Of a stretch of DNA of 64,000 bases, positions 1 through 12,428 are shown one piece after another. The first letter of the stretch is position 1; every line of letters begins with the position of its first letter. This DNA comes from Megamerina dolium (taxonomy: Eukaryota; Arthropoda; Insecta; Diptera; Megamerinidae), in NCBI GenBank assembly GCA_963854835.1, contig OY978525.1:22963253-23027252 (forward strand). Reading direction: 5' to 3'. The notes below the pieces were generated by a model. It saw only the letters and a list, made by a program, of their open reading frames with translations, was not told the origin of the DNA and ran no database searches. The position numbers and the translations under genes are program-made.

Positions 1-1051
1 AGGAGTTCATTCGCTTCTCGCTGTCATTAGTGACAGGCTGTGTTGTGCGATTTAATAGTCCGCTACTGCGACGCTCAAGCCAAGAAAAGAAGTCTCTTTG
101 CAAATTTGGGATTCGATCTATAGGCCGTACCATCTCCCACTGACTACGGGACACGCTGTCTAACCGGGACTCCAGAAAGGTTAATATAAACAAGTCGCGT
201 TGCTCCTCGGCTTCAAGTTGTCTCGCCACCATACGCATGCTGTTGCGCGTAACATCAAGCATATTCCGAATCGAGGCATGGGTAGCCCTTGGCCAAACTG
301 GCAAATCATAGATTGCTGAGCAATGCACAGCATGGCACAAATACTCATTATCGTATGCTAAACACAGTGTTTTCCATGCGTCAACAAAGCTGTTGTCTTG
401 CTGCGGCCAATAACCTAATGCTCTAGCTGCCTCCTCCTTAACACAGCTTTGGAGCCGACGAAGCCGCTGCAGATTCGTGAGATGGGGATTTTGTATCACC
501 TCAGTCGAAAATACGTCTCGAAATTGAATCCACTCTCGATGGTTACCGCGAAATATTGGAAGCCGATCTGCTAATGGCAATTCCGCAAATTGAAGTTGTA
601 GTGAATGATTATTAGCGTGGTTGCACGATGCTGTAGGAGGTGTTGGTTCCATTTCTTTTATTTTCTGACATAGCTCTGCCCGGACCTTGACGTAGACATC
701 TTCAACCTCCTGCGCACGTGCGAGATCATCCGCCTGTTGCAACTCATCTCGTGAACACTGCTGCAACTCACAAGATTTCAATTCAAATCTTTCCCAAGCC
801 TTAGTTAAAATATCGAGGCGAGTCTTAATAATTTCGACGTTCATATCATCAGATGCAGTAGCTGCCAACCAGTCGGACTGACGCTGAATTTGGGATACAA
901 TATACTCTATATCCGACCGCATATTCCTACCCTCTACCACGATTGCCATTTCCGAATTTTCTATGCTTGCTGTGGAGTCCTCCACGCTTATTGCTTCCTT
1001 CTCCCTCCGTGTCACGGTTTTTCGGCCACCACCTGAGAAATTAAAGAACAT
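1..1051 (-). CDS. BEL/Pao retrotransposon gag, N-terminal part (runs off the window)
   Basis: An open frame of about 350 codons runs on the minus strand from an ATG at 1051 to the window edge with no stop. An in-frame TAA lies three codons upstream (1061-1063), so this ATG is the first possible start. Around residues 155-210 the protein has the typical core of the DUF1759-type gag found in BEL/Pao elements: an 'LP' pair, then LPIFRGNHREWIQFRDVF, then a region starting at L-T-N-L and containing an RLxxLQSCVKEEAARAL-type stretch. Residues 50-145 are rich in charged and glutamine residues, as expected for a coiled coil. In this family gag forms the particle that packages element RNA. Protease, reverse transcriptase and integrase would lie further left, outside the window. 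No frameshift is visible, so this end of the copy looks young. The family call rests on motif memory, not a search. Confidence 0.82.
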   Translation of the reverse strand, partial: MFFNFSGGGRKTVTRREKEAISVEDSTASIENSEMAIVVEGRNMRSDIEYIVSQIQRQSDWLAATASDDMNVEIIKTRLDILTKAWERFELKSCELQQCSRDELQQADDLARAQEVEDVYVKVRAELCQKIKEMEPTPPTASCNHANNHSLQLQFAELPLADRLPIFRGNHREWIQFRDVFSTEVIQNPHLTNLQRLRRLQSCVKEEAARALGYWPQQDNSFVDAWKTLCLAYDNEYLCHAVHCSAIYDLPVWPRATHASIRNMLDVTRNSMRMVARQLEAEEQRDLFILTFLESRLDSVSRSQWEMVRPIDRIPNLQRDFFSWLERRSSGLLNRTTQPVTNDSEKRMNS

Positions 1052-1129
1052 CAAAGACGCTTAAAGAAAGTCTGAATTGCCTAATCAGTATTAGAATTGT
1101 TCAATAAGTTGCCCTAAAATGTTCGCATT

Positions 1130-1590
1130 CATTTGAAGTGCCTGATCAGCAATAGTTAAATATTATCGCAAGCTACTCAAATCACCGCTATGCCCTAATC
1201 ATAATGCGCTACTATAACTTCTCATTAAGGTGCTTCATGTCGCCGAGTCGTTGCCTTTCAAGTCGCAGTGGATTACTGATCCCATATTACTAGTAACACA
1301 TAATTGCCTAACAAGGCCTAAAGCCGCTGATATGTTACGTAGCAAGTCGCAGATCAATTGTTACATAAATATTCGCCTGGCACTTGCAGTGTTTGATCAG
1401 CAATTGTTAATTAATATTGCCTGCAACTCAAATCGCGCTATGCCCTAAGCATACTACGCCACTATAAATTCTCGTTAAGGTGCTTCAAGTCGCAGAGTCG
1501 TTGCACCTCAAGTCGCAGTGGATTGCTGATCCCATATTACTAGTAACACAAGGCCTTAAGTCGCTGATATGTTACGTGTTACGTACATAA
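1130..1590. repeat. 250-bp imperfect tandem duplication in the BEL/Pao leader
   Basis: Two copies are offset by exactly 250 bp. 'ttaaggtgcttca' occurs at 1226 and again at 1476, followed in both by a gtcgttgc block and 'ctgatcccatattactagt'. 'tgatcagcaat' occurs at 1146 and 1396. Copies differ by scattered substitutions and a short indel near the right end. Tandem repeats in leaders or LTRs are known for several BEL/Pao elements. Confidence 0.85.
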
Positions 1591-1830
1591 GACGCAGTTA
1601 CCATCTAAATCGCAGTTACTATTTAAATCGCAGTTACCATTTAAATCTCAGTTATTATTTAATTCGCAGTTACAATTTAAATCGCAGTTACTATCGCGCA
1701 GCGTATCACCTTCTAGTTTAACCTTAAGTCGCGGATATGTTCCGTAGTAAGTCGCAGATAAATTGCTACATAAGTCGCAGTTATACTATTTGAACGCAGT
1801 TACGATCGCGCATCATGAAGTTTATTTATT
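1560..1830. repeat. Array of degenerate 'aatcgcagttac' units
   Basis: The short word 'tcgcagtta' with small variations recurs about every 18-20 bp between roughly 1600 and 1700 and again near 1780-1810, separated by 'tatttaa' or 'catttaa'. The spacing is regular enough to be a degenerate minisatellite inside the retrotransposon leader. No protein or binding site is recognised. Confidence 0.75.
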
Positions 1831-2244
1831 TGACCTTATGTCGCTGTTACATCTTAGTTCACCATCATGTACCTATACACATCGCGAATACAAATATACG
1901 CACCCTTCGCTTTTATGGCTCTTTTTCCATTAAATATTTCTTCTATCGACACTCTAGCACGTTTGCTTATACCCGCCGCTGGGCCACTCGACTCTGTTCC
2001 CCTCGAAACCCTCGCTCTCCTCGATCTTTGCATTCTATTTAATTTTATTTTATTGTATACGCAATCCAGACAATTCAATTAAACCCAGCGACCTTTCTTG
2101 TACGCAGTGAATACAGAACTGTTGAAATTTTTCAACGATCATACAGTATTACGTTCGCCCGCTCACCAATCAACGAATGAGTATAACAGAACTACAACAG
2201 TACTCTAATGCCCTTATCTATATACGCATCTAATATACACTATC

Positions 2245-2515
2245 TTATAACTGTTCGTATAGGATGACCCGCTGAAATGCATATCGCGCGGCGCCATATG
2301 CCAGCACAACAGAGAAACAAATGAAACCAGCCGTATGTTATTTGCTTTCAATGGCGCCGTCGCCTATGCATACACAGTCGTATAACTGTTCGTATAGCAT
2401 GATTCGCTGAAATGCATCTCGCGCGGCGGCATATGCCAGCACAAGTAGTAGAAACAAACAAAACCAACAGTAAGTTCTTTGTTTTCAATAGCACCGTTGC
2501 AGATGCATACACAAA
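2245..2515. repeat. 135-bp tandem duplication in the probable LTR
   Basis: 'ctgttcgtatag' occurs at 2251 and 2386, and in both copies is followed by 'gctgaaatgcat', 'cgcgcggcg' and 'catatgccagcacaa'. The two units are about 85-90 percent alike by eye. They sit at the outer end of the retrotransposon leader. Confidence 0.85.
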
Positions 2516-2980
2516 CCTCGAATCATATCGACTATATACATTGGAAATGGAATATTCAATGTTATCCGTATGCGCTGTATTTAGATTAAACCAATGACCT
2601 AACCGAAAACATTCTGTTCGCAACAACACTAATATACAATCATACCGAACATATATCCATTTTACCCGTAACCTATACTTCAAATCTGTACAACATTCCC
2701 TTCGGCTCGATGGACCAAAAAATGTATGTTCCTTATCGTCTCCGTCGCCACACAACCGTCTCGCTTCACTGCTATGTCGATACTGCCCGCTTCTTCTCGC
2801 TCGAACAACCCATCTTGCTGAGGTGGTACCTGAAATTGCCATGCCCAGTTATTAATGCAGTCAACCACCTTAGTGTTTACCATCATGGACTAAGAGCCCC
2901 CCACCGATGGCCTCAACGAAGCCTTTGCCTGTCTACAAGTGGATAAGTATAAGTATAAGTATAATACAGTGTTATCAACA

Positions 2981-5900
2981 GAGTTAAATCCACGTGAAAT
3001 GATGAAATTAATAATTCCATATACTATTTTGATAGACGGTAAATACATAGTTAACTACTTACTCACCACAAACCGCACTCACACTAGCATTATTAAATCT
3101 AAACTGTTGTTGTTGTTGCTTTTGTGTTTTTATTAAATTTTTCTTTTACATAACAATACATCAACCCACACACACAACCAACCATCATTACCATTACCAT
3201 CATCATTACAAAAAACAAAAAAATAAAAACTCATTTCAATAACAAAGTTATTCTTGTGTTACTTTTTTTTTCATCTATGTTGACATTTCTTCGTAGTGTT
3301 GTTGGCAACACCTGTCGTAATCCAAAAGTTGCCAAAAGTACAATAGTGCTATGCGGGACGATGTGTGTGTGTGTGTGTATATATTGCGGAAGAGAGAAAG
3401 GGAGTGAATGTACTATGCACAAATATACATATTGAGTAACAATGTCAAAAGATCCCGACCTCAATGTTGTCCCAAAAGTACCGAGTTTAGCTACCATGGA
3501 TCACGATATTGATTTAATATAATATTGTAATTTACATAATAAATACCATAATAATGTTTATAAATGTATTAAATTCAAAGAGATTCATGAATAATAATTT
3601 TATTTCGTAATTGAAAGACGAAATCAACTCATTCGCAAAAACTTAAAATAAGGCTTCATATGCAATCCTTCAAAACTAATAAGATTTTTAGTTACTAGAC
3701 TGATCTCACCCAAAGTTTTAGTTCATTTTTCGTGCGATGTAGATAAATAATTAATTTAATAGGCAATTATTTTTAATTTTATGAATGATTCCTAAAAATA
3801 TCGTTTTGATTTACAATTTATCAAAATGTTTAATTCGCTTTCAATATGTCGTGAGTTCGGGATTCCTATATTGCATTTGCTAGTCCTCTAAAAACGAGAA
3901 ATTAGCAATAAACCCGAATATTATTATATCTAATTCAAATACAGTACATCCTGTGAACACACCGTGTCCACATGGCATGAATAACGATAAGGAACCTCTG
4001 TCATCGTCATAACCATTACCATTGCTAAGTATTGTAGTCATACGATAAATTCGTGAAGTGGAGAATATTCATTTTTCTGCTTTTCTCCTTCCCCCTCCAC
4101 ACAATCTTAATCATATTTCAGACAAAGCAATAAATCGGGTTGAAATGGTACGCAATCAAATGCGCACAAGAGATCCCTTCAAATTTTGACAGGTGTCCTT
4201 TCGCCCAAGTATGTAGTTGATTATTGTTATATGTTTTTGTTAGTGTTACTGCCGCTCTATATTGTCACTTATATAACACGTATTTTTCAATGGAACTGGG
4301 GCAAAAAAGAACCTTTTAAATTTTATATTTAAATAGAAAATTATAAAAAGGGTCTGCTACTTTAAACGTATAGTATGAAGCATTCGTATTTGTCATTTAA
4401 AGCCTCTCTAAATACAGTCTGGAATTTTTTTCTTTTGTGTTTGTAATAATATAGAAATATTTTTTGTTGTATGTTTTAAGCGTTCTAAAAGAAAATGTAC
4501 TACAATTGTTTACAAAAAATATATAAAAAAAAAAGATACAAATAAAAACTATATAAGAAGGTATAGGTTTGAAATTTAAGTAAAAAGGGACAAAGGTGTA
4601 AAAAGAATAAATTCAAGCTTATATTTACATAGATATACATATGAAGTATTCGCATGCCATATGTTTCACTCTAGAAATTCGATATAAATGTCTATATCTA
4701 AAAAGGGAGTTGTCGGAAAAGTAATGACATTACTGAATGCTTCTCAAGCCACATAGAACAGAGAGAACAAAGTTCAATAAAGGACTTTTATGACTGATAT
4801 ATTCTTATATTTTACAAAGCTGCATGATAGTATTCTGAAATAAAGCTTTAAAATGTGATGTGATCAAAATTTTGCCGTTCGGAATTGTCTGAAATAAGTA
4901 GGTGCTTTCCATTCTAGTCCATTGTTCCATTCTAACTTGTCCATTTTTCGGAATTAATAGAGCAAATAAAAAATATTAAATGTATTCAAGAACTAAAAAG
5001 AAATAAATCGCTAATGTCATCTTTCTTAGGGCAAACACTACAAATGATATTCAATACTGCCTTCATTCCATGATTGATTCCATAAAATTATGCATAAATT
5101 TTATTTGTTTAATACCTTTAATATCGATGGGATTAAGTAACACGATAGCGATTTCTTCACACATTATGCATTTAATCAAGTATCAGAATTTTTCAAAGTA
5201 CTACCGATATTTATGTATGAATAATAATTATGATGAAATAAGGGAATAGATGGAATGGAACATTACTTCAATTTTTAATATTAAAATCTAAACCAAATTT
5301 AATAAAAAAAAAACTTCACTACACTTTAATATAACCTCCCCTATAATATTTCCAAACTCATTTGTGGTATTCCTGAGAATATATATTATCCACCAAAACC
5401 GCAAATGATGATTTTACACCCTCACTTAACTGAATAAAGTGCTCTTTTATCAACTATATACATAATAAATACATATATGCGGATATTAAATTTTCCACCA
5501 CACTACTCTCGTATTAGCGTATTTATATTAAGTCAAAATAAAGCACGATAGCATATATTTAATATTTATATATGCAATGCCTACTTATTCCAAAGTGACA
5601 TTAACATATGCTTTACATATACATATGGGTATATGTACTCCAATATACGTGGTTGACTTTATGTACATACCATATAATTAGGTACATAAACACGAATATA
5701 AAAATTTCCAGAGTATTCGGAATATGTCTTGGTAATAATAAAATTGTACCAATATATTTACTACTACATGTGTATGTTATATTGTTGTTGTTGTTCGTTT
5801 GAGTGTATGGGTAAATAACATTTGTATAAAATTGCTTAGCTAGTATGGTTGAAAAATGTCCGTATATTCCGTATATATTCCTTACAATTTTGAAAATATT

Positions 5901-7229
5901 CTTTTAAGCTTCTAACTCTAGATTTACTCGGTCGTTATTGTTTTAGGAATTTTAATATTCTAATATAAACATTTGTGGTTCACGGATTTTTAGGAAAATA
6001 TACTTAAAATTTTCAGTCGATAATTTTTTACTAATAACATGTTGGGAAAAAATTTGACCCGACCTAATACACATACGATAAATATATTTACGCAAATAGA
6101 TAAAATAAAATATAAAATATTATTTTACGATATACGCAGGTATGCATATTTATAAACACATATATGTATACGTCATTCATTAGAATAAAACAGCTGCAAT
6201 GAAAAAGTCAAGCATAAGAATTCATATAAAATTTCTCATTTCCATGTTGACGTGTGCATACTCTTACATTGCGTATGTATGTATTTGTATATTGCATATA
6301 AAAGTACCTATAAAAATGCTTAGTAAATTTATTACAACATTTACTCTCATTTGATTATTTTTATTTATTTATTTAATTGTTGTTTTTTTTTATTTTTTTT
6401 TTTACAATATGCATTTAACATATTATGAGAGGTTGTTCCGTACATTAGATTAGGACGCCTAACTCAACCAACTAAATAACAAATTTTTAAATGCCCACGT
6501 ATTGTTAGGCAATTGACATTTAAATAAAAATTTGCGTTTAACATGTTACAAAAGGCCACTGTGGCAAAGAAGTCTATAAAATAAATATGCGTACAAAATG
6601 TTACTCATACGCACCGTTGGTCTAAATAATTTATGTAGTTTTCTGCATTCTTTACGTAAGTAAACGAATAGAAATAATGAAATTTAAAAAAGAATGCGTT
6701 AATATAAATATGAAAAAAAAATACGGCTGAAAACGTTCACCTGTTCTACTTTTGTAATGATTGATGAAATATTTGGGCATTTAATGGTGTAAAAAATAAA
6801 TCATCTGCATCTTATACTATTCAGTGAAATTCAAAACAATGAAATATGAATGAAATATTACCTAAAATATATAGAAATTGTTTTTATTATAAGCATTTCT
6901 ACAAGAAAATCCAAAAAAAATATATATCTGCTTAAACAAATGCTGCAGAAAAATATATATAGTCTTTTGGATATTATTTGCCGTCAGCTGGTTATGCCTA
7001 AAAATAAATACCATTTATTTCTACATTATCTCAGCAGCACACAATTTATTTCGCAGTCAGTTTGACGTTTGCCATTTGCTAATTAATTTCGTTTTAACTG
7101 ACCCTATAGATGTAATTTTATTTTATATTATTTTTTAATGAGTGTGGTTGCTTTCGTTTTTAACTTATGGTCGAGTAGGTTTTTAAATTTTCTCTTACGC
7201 ATTTTATTATAAAACAAATGAAAAACAAA
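2981..7229. other. AT-rich intergenic DNA, no gene seen
   Basis: No coding region, RNA gene or clear transposon was recognised. A short (GT)n tract lies at 3362-3378. The words 'tatgtatgtacatat' and poly-T runs (for example 6385-6402) are frequent, as in fly intergenic DNA. The short open frames are low-complexity and lack codon bias. Confidence 0.6.
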
Positions 7230-8350
7230 ATTAAAAAAATCTCCTTACAGTCGGCTGGGGCCGACCAAACTATACCCTGCATAAGTAGATTTATATATAA
7301 AAAGTTTACTCGAATATCCAACTTTTCTTTTATTTCCACTTTTCGAGAAATAATTTTTGCATATACTACTATGTTACACCCGAAATATGGTTGACTTTGA
7401 CGAAGTAAAAGGATTTTAAGATAATTCCGAGGCTTAGTATGGGAGCTATATAAAAAGTGGGCGTGGCTTACCACTTTCTAGTAAATCCGACTACGATATT
7501 AATTTAAGTGTCAATTATGGTTATTGTAGACATAAGATTGCCTAAGTTACAGCTGTTTCAATTTAAAATTTGTATGGGGGCTACGATAAACACTGGGCGT
7601 GGTGCGCCCATTTTCTGTGAGCCTAGTTGCTCGTACAATACTAATCTATACCCTAAGTCTCGTTGTCCTAGGCTAAATGGTTTGTAAGCTATGGAGCTTA
7701 AAATTTTAGTTTAATTCACTCGACTTTGTATGGGAGACCCATGAAGGAGTGGGCGTGGCACACTGATTTTCTGCCAGATTTTTGCCGACTACGATATTAA
7801 TTTAAGTGTCAATTATGGTTATTCTAGACAGAAGATTGTAGAAGTTACAGCAGTTTCAATTTAAAAGAAGTACAGACACTTTGTATGGGAGCTACGCTAG
7901 AAAGTAGGCGTGGCTCATCCACTTTTGGTGAGGTTATATAGTAGGAGTTATATAACTCTATGTGCAAAATATTGTTGTCCCAAGTGGTATATTGTGTGAG
8001 TTATAGCAAGTTAAAGATTTTGAAAATTTCGAGGTTAGTCGCTTTGAATGCTTTGTGTGGGCGTGGTTATTGACCGATCATGCCCAATATCAATCCCCTC
8101 CGTACCCTTGGATCATAGATTACTTATGCCAAATTTCATCGAAATAGCTCAATATTTACTCAAGTTATCGTGCGAACCAGCCAGGTGACAGACAGACGGA
8201 CGGACGGACGGACATTGTTAAATCGAAAATTTAATCGACGCTGATCACGAATATATATCCATGTCTATATCTCCGGAGATTCCTTCAAGTGGACACAAAC
8301 ATCTGACCGAAATGAATATACCATGCATATTGCATTATGCAGGGTATAAA
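7230..8350. mobile_element. Dispersed repeat with 'tataccctgcat' / 'atgcagggtata' ends
   Basis: The left end near 7249 reads cagtcggctggggccgacc, soon followed by tataccctgcat. The right end near 8335 reads atgcagggtataaa, so the termini are inverted copies of a short word. The interior has 'gggcgtgg' blocks repeated about every 150 bp (7458, 7598, 7750, 8058) and 'acgatattaatttaagtgtcaa' twice (7492 and 7790). Near the right end it has a 'cagacagacggacggacggac' stretch at 8191. An opposite-facing relative lies at 31100-32345. No transposase frame is visible. It resembles abundant non-autonomous repeats of flies; I cannot assign a class. Confidence 0.65.
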
Positions 8351-9162
8351 AACGACATATTGTTAAAGGTCATATGCTACTGTTCTGAACATTTTATTCA
8401 TAAAAATCAAGAAACTTGCCACAATATTTAAGTTATATACTATATGTTATGTATGAGTATACCTACTAGCTTTAGCTACTTTTTTCGAAGCAGTGTTTAA
8501 ATTAGTTTTTTAAATAGCTTTACAGCCAGCCAGGGTTGACTTATTTATACCCTAGAGTTGTAGTGTGTTGGTATGAGGTATATAAATAACAGGCAAATCA
8601 GATCAATTTCTTATGTATTCAAAATATGTATGTAGTAAAAATTCGTTTTCTTTATTTTTTATATTCACAAAACGAAGCTCTATCCGATGCATTTTATTAT
8701 TTCTACTTTCTGAGTTAGTCCGTATTCTGCACTTATGCCTGGGCTCCAGTTATGACGATTATATTGAATTATAAGTAATGCATTATTTTGAAGTAAATCC
8801 ACCGACCTTCTTATAACATTTTAGCCTTTTTGTATTTAAAAAACAATCGAGATTTTTCTTTAAAATATCCATAAAAGAGACTGTTTTTAAAAGTTAATGG
8901 GTTTAAAGTTACTGGGTGTACACTGTAGGTATTTACTATACTCTCGTTTGTTCGTTTGATATTTGCTAATTACCTGAGAAAATACTGACATTTTTTATTG
9001 ATTTAGGTGATATAAAATAAGTAACTGAAAAGTGTCAAAGTAAAGAATAATTCTTCAAAATTCTATATTTGACTTCTTTGAATTCCTTTTTGATGTTGTT
9101 ATTGTTCTCTTTCATTACAACACGGTGTCTATTCTTAACCTGCTAGCTCGAACCATTGGAAC
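8351..9162. other. AT-rich intergenic DNA with a short repeat end
   Basis: At 8519-8565 a second, diverged copy of the dispersed-repeat end occurs (cagccagccagggttgac followed by tataccct). Nothing else is recognised. Confidence 0.45.
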
Positions 9163-9456
9163 TTATAATTCTTCTAGCATGTGTGCGTTCTCGGCTCCTG
9201 CTACGGCCCTCAACACACATCTATAGAGACTGAGCAGACTTTTTGTGCAGTTCCAGTCCAGCCCTATCCAGACTTGTTGGGCAGTCTTGCCAGTGATAGG
9301 GCGTGTCCATCTGTAGTTTGTCTTGTATGTGACTCTTCTCCTTAAAACTAGCTTACAGGTGCTCAGTGGAACACCTGCTTGCACATTCGATGTACTCTTT
9401 GAGTAGATGATATAGAAATACTTACAACAAATGGCTAATAATGGTAATCTTTGCAT
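9163..9456 (-). pseudogene. Possible non-LTR retrotransposon fragment
   Basis: A 97-codon open frame contains a stretch resembling the region after the reverse transcriptase core of Jockey-type elements: a run of Thr/Lys, then TGKTAQQVW, then CTKSLLSLYRCVLRA, which is similar in pattern to the 'LxxLYRxxLRP' helix of those proteins. There is no catalytic motif, and the flanks do not continue the similarity. It could equally be chance. Confidence 0.25.
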
Positions 9457-10103
9457 ATCTTTTGTATTCGTAAACCGCTACTGTACTTCAAGTAGGTTGC
9501 TCTAACGCCTATTCTTCTGCTTTTAATCATGTTTTTGCTTTGCGTTATTGTCTACGGAGAATCATAAAATTGTAAACAATTTTGTTTACATTGAGTAATA
9601 TTGCTCTACTGTTGCTGCAATAGAATGATAATAATAAAAAAACCAGTAGCACACAACAGCAATACAAATGAAAACACATAGCATTGATTGGAACGTACAT
9701 TTGTATATTCCAGTTACATTATTTATTATTATGCTATCATTGTCATTGTTGCTATAGTTGATGTTATTGTTGTTGCTGTGAGATAAGAACAATTTATACC
9801 GTAGAAAAAGCAAATAACCCCAAATAAATGTATGATTCCATGAAGATTGCTTTTATTTTGCTATTATTATTATTATATTATTTGTTGTTGTTTTCACTGA
9901 TTGAATGGATGGTGACTACCACAATACAATTTATATTCTACGTTCAATGTAAGCTTTTTATATTATATTATATTTAAATTAAACCATACTACATACTATG
10001 TATGTATGTATACAGCCCAATCGAAAATGCCAGCAATGTCAATGGAAGACTTAGGTGAACTATTTTATGAAAATGTTGATCACTTCAATAAATACTAACA
10101 TTA
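9457..10103. other. AT-rich intergenic DNA
   Basis: Contains trinucleotide-rich patches (attattatt near 9860, ttgttgctg near 9770) and 'tatgtatgtatgta' near 9998. No gene seen. Confidence 0.5.
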
Positions 10104-11203
10104 AGGTGTTATTGGATTGTCATGCATAATATCAGAAAGAACCCTTCAAGGTTCTTTACTTTCTTTGCTTTCCTGTTCGCTAACCATGCAATACAGAAAT
10201 ATGTATATCAGAATGGCCAGTATTTCGTACTAAATAAACTTTTCAGGCAGTTTTGTGATTGCTTGACTCAGTATTGTTTGAGCACGCGTCAAAGATGGAC
10301 ACCAGTAAAGAGAAAATACCCCATATTTTACAGTTTTTCTTCGGTAAAGGCGAAAATGCAAGCCAATTGGAATGGAAATCGACGAGTCTGACCATCATGT
10401 AAGCACTGTTTCTATTGCCCAGGAGCTAAACATTGAACAAAAAACCGTTTAGAACCATTTAAATAAGGCTGAATACAAAAGAAGCTCGATGTATGGGTGC
10501 CACACGAGTTAACGCAAAAAAAAACCTCATGGACCGAATTTCCATCTGCGAATCGCAAAAAAATCGATACATTTCTGAAGCGGATGGTTACTGATGATGA
10601 AAAGTAAGTCACTTATGACAACATCAAGCGAAAACAGTAGTGGTCGAATCGCGGTGAGCCGGCGCAACGGTGGCCAAGCCAAGATTGACGGTCAGGAAGG
10701 TTTTGCTATGTGTTTGGTGGGATTGCTCCCCTACGGCCAAACTCTTAATTCGGACCTGTACTGTCAACAATTGAACCGTCTGAAGGAAGCAATCACCCAG
10801 AAGCGGCCAGCTTTGGCCAATAGGAGAGGAATTGTGTTCCATCAGGACAACGCCAGACCACACACATCGATAGTGGCTCCCCAGAAGCTCCGGGAGCTTG
10901 ATTGGGAGATTCTTCTGCATCCACTTTATAGTCCGGACCTGGCACCAAGTGATTACTACCTGTTCCTGTCTATGGCGAATGATTTTCTTGGTGAAAAATT
11001 CGCCTCAACGGAAGCTTGTGAAAATCGACCGTTCCAGTTTTTGCAAATAGGGACGAGAGTTTCTATGAGAGTAGCATTGTGAAATTACCTTAAAAATTGC
11101 AATAAGTTATCGAACACAACGGTGCATAAATCGGATCATTCTACTACGCTAAATAAAACCTTCAATTTAATGCTAAAATAATGGATTTCCTTTTACTAAA
11201 CCT
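10104..11203 (+). mobile_element. Mauritiana-type mariner transposon, defective
   Basis: The interior encodes a recognisable mariner transposase (see next entry). Tentative ends: 'taaggtgttattgga' at 10102 on the left and, read from the right, 'taaggtttagtaaaagga' ending at 11205. Both begin TA-AGGT, consistent with TA target duplication and short inverted repeats that have diverged. The length of about 1.1 kb is shorter than the usual 1.25-1.3 kb, in agreement with an internal deletion. Confidence 0.6.
10295..11129 (+). pseudogene. Mariner (DD34D) transposase pseudogene
   Basis: The start at 10295 gives an MDTSKEK-type opening followed by a segment ending GENASQ. About fifty codons are then missing, and the frame resumes with a helix-turn-helix piece (VSIAQELNI). 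An in-frame TAG occurs near 10450, and frame shifts follow around 10490-10600. From about 10690 to 11070 the catalytic domain reads well: LLPYGQTLNSDLYCQQL, then HQDNARPHTS, then YSPDLAPSDYYLF. The aspartate of QDN and that of APSD are separated by 34 residues, the DD34D spacing of classical mariners. The sequence of the visible part is closest, from memory, to the mauritiana subfamily. This enzyme would cut and paste the element; here it cannot be made intact. Confidence 0.85.
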
Positions 11204-12428
11204 TATATATCTGCAATAATGCAATACACATTTTGTCCTTTTATTGCTCTTCGTATATTTCCCTTCACCTTTCACTAGTTTTCTTATTTCTATATTATAA
11301 AATTTTGTCTTTCACTAAACTTTATTTATATATAAGAGTTGGGGACATAAAAAACATTGAGTTAAATTAAAGCAGACTAAGTAACAGAAGCAAAAATAGA
11401 AGCAAATTAAAACAGCGACAAAAGTGTATTTCAAACTTTGACTAGAATGAAGGTGATTATATAAAAAAGTTTTATCTTTTTTTATAAAATTTTTTCATAA
11501 ACAGGTTATCAAGATATTTATACAGCTGTCATTTACTTCAGAAAACATCTTATAGAATAATACCTGTACAGTTATTAAATTCTTCACTAATATAAATTTC
11601 TGTGAAAATGCAGTTGCGATGTAATGCAGCAGTGTAGGTATATCATATTTTAACTGTCAAAAATTGCATAAACTAAAAATATTAAATATATAATAGATGT
11701 ATGTAAAAGCATTTCTCTTGATTAATTTTCAACATTTACTACACATATGAAAGTGGCATGACTGTCACATCTTAATTCAAAGCAATGCAAATTTTTTTAT
11801 ATCGTCTTTTGGTAAAAATGATTAAAATAATTATTTATTGGCCAATTTAATGTATGAAAGGTTTTATATAAAGCATTCAACCCAAAATGAAGATAAATAA
11901 CAATGCAATATAATGCTGTATTGGGCTCATCATTGATTTATTCCATTTCAATGTGATACATCTAAGTCCAGTCACCGTTGTATCAAAAATATCGATCAAA
12001 TTGTTGAAAAGGTTAAGGTTAAGGATAGAGTGATATAATTAATGATAATAAAACGCATAAAGAAGACAAAATTTCCACAAAAGTTTTACATTCATTTCCA
12101 CCATCACCCTCCGGCCGGAAGTTCTAATTTTTTTTTCTTTTTTATTGATAAGGATAATTACGAGTGATCAAAAGTTAATTGTGTGTAACAATGTGGGGTT
12201 CAAAACATTGTGGTCTAAGCCAGCGAAGTTTGGCAAAACTGCAGTAAAGCCAGAATTGGCACCAAGGAAAAACATTGCTGTGTATTTGATGATGTTAGAA
12301 AACTTGACATGTGTATTCTTAATGATATTCACATATAATTATAAAATATATAAATATGTATTTAATTTCATTTAGAAGAGGAGGAAAAAGAGAAAAAACT
12401 TTTAAAAAAATAATGAATATTCAATATA
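11204..12428. other. AT-rich intergenic DNA
   Basis: No gene or repeat unit recognised. A short GC-rich island 'ccctccggccgg' stands out at 12108 in otherwise AT-rich sequence. Confidence 0.5.

Larger units (their letters stand above)
1052..2980 (-). mobile_element. Leader and probable LTR of the BEL/Pao element
   Basis: This stretch lies immediately upstream of the gag start on the minus strand and is non-coding but internally repetitive (see the three repeat entries). It should hold the primer-binding site and the 5' LTR. One possible LTR end is 2971-2980: read on the minus strand, the sequence there begins TGTTGATAACACTG, matching the TG start expected of an LTR. I could not find a matching second LTR in the window or a target duplication, so the boundary is a guess. 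Short open frames here are low-complexity and not credible genes. Confidence 0.45.

Noticed and set aside
2348..2842. 164-codon minus-strand open frame
   Set aside because: Covers the 135-bp duplication of the retrotransposon LTR region; Arg/Cys-rich, no recognisable domain, no continuation of the gag frame.
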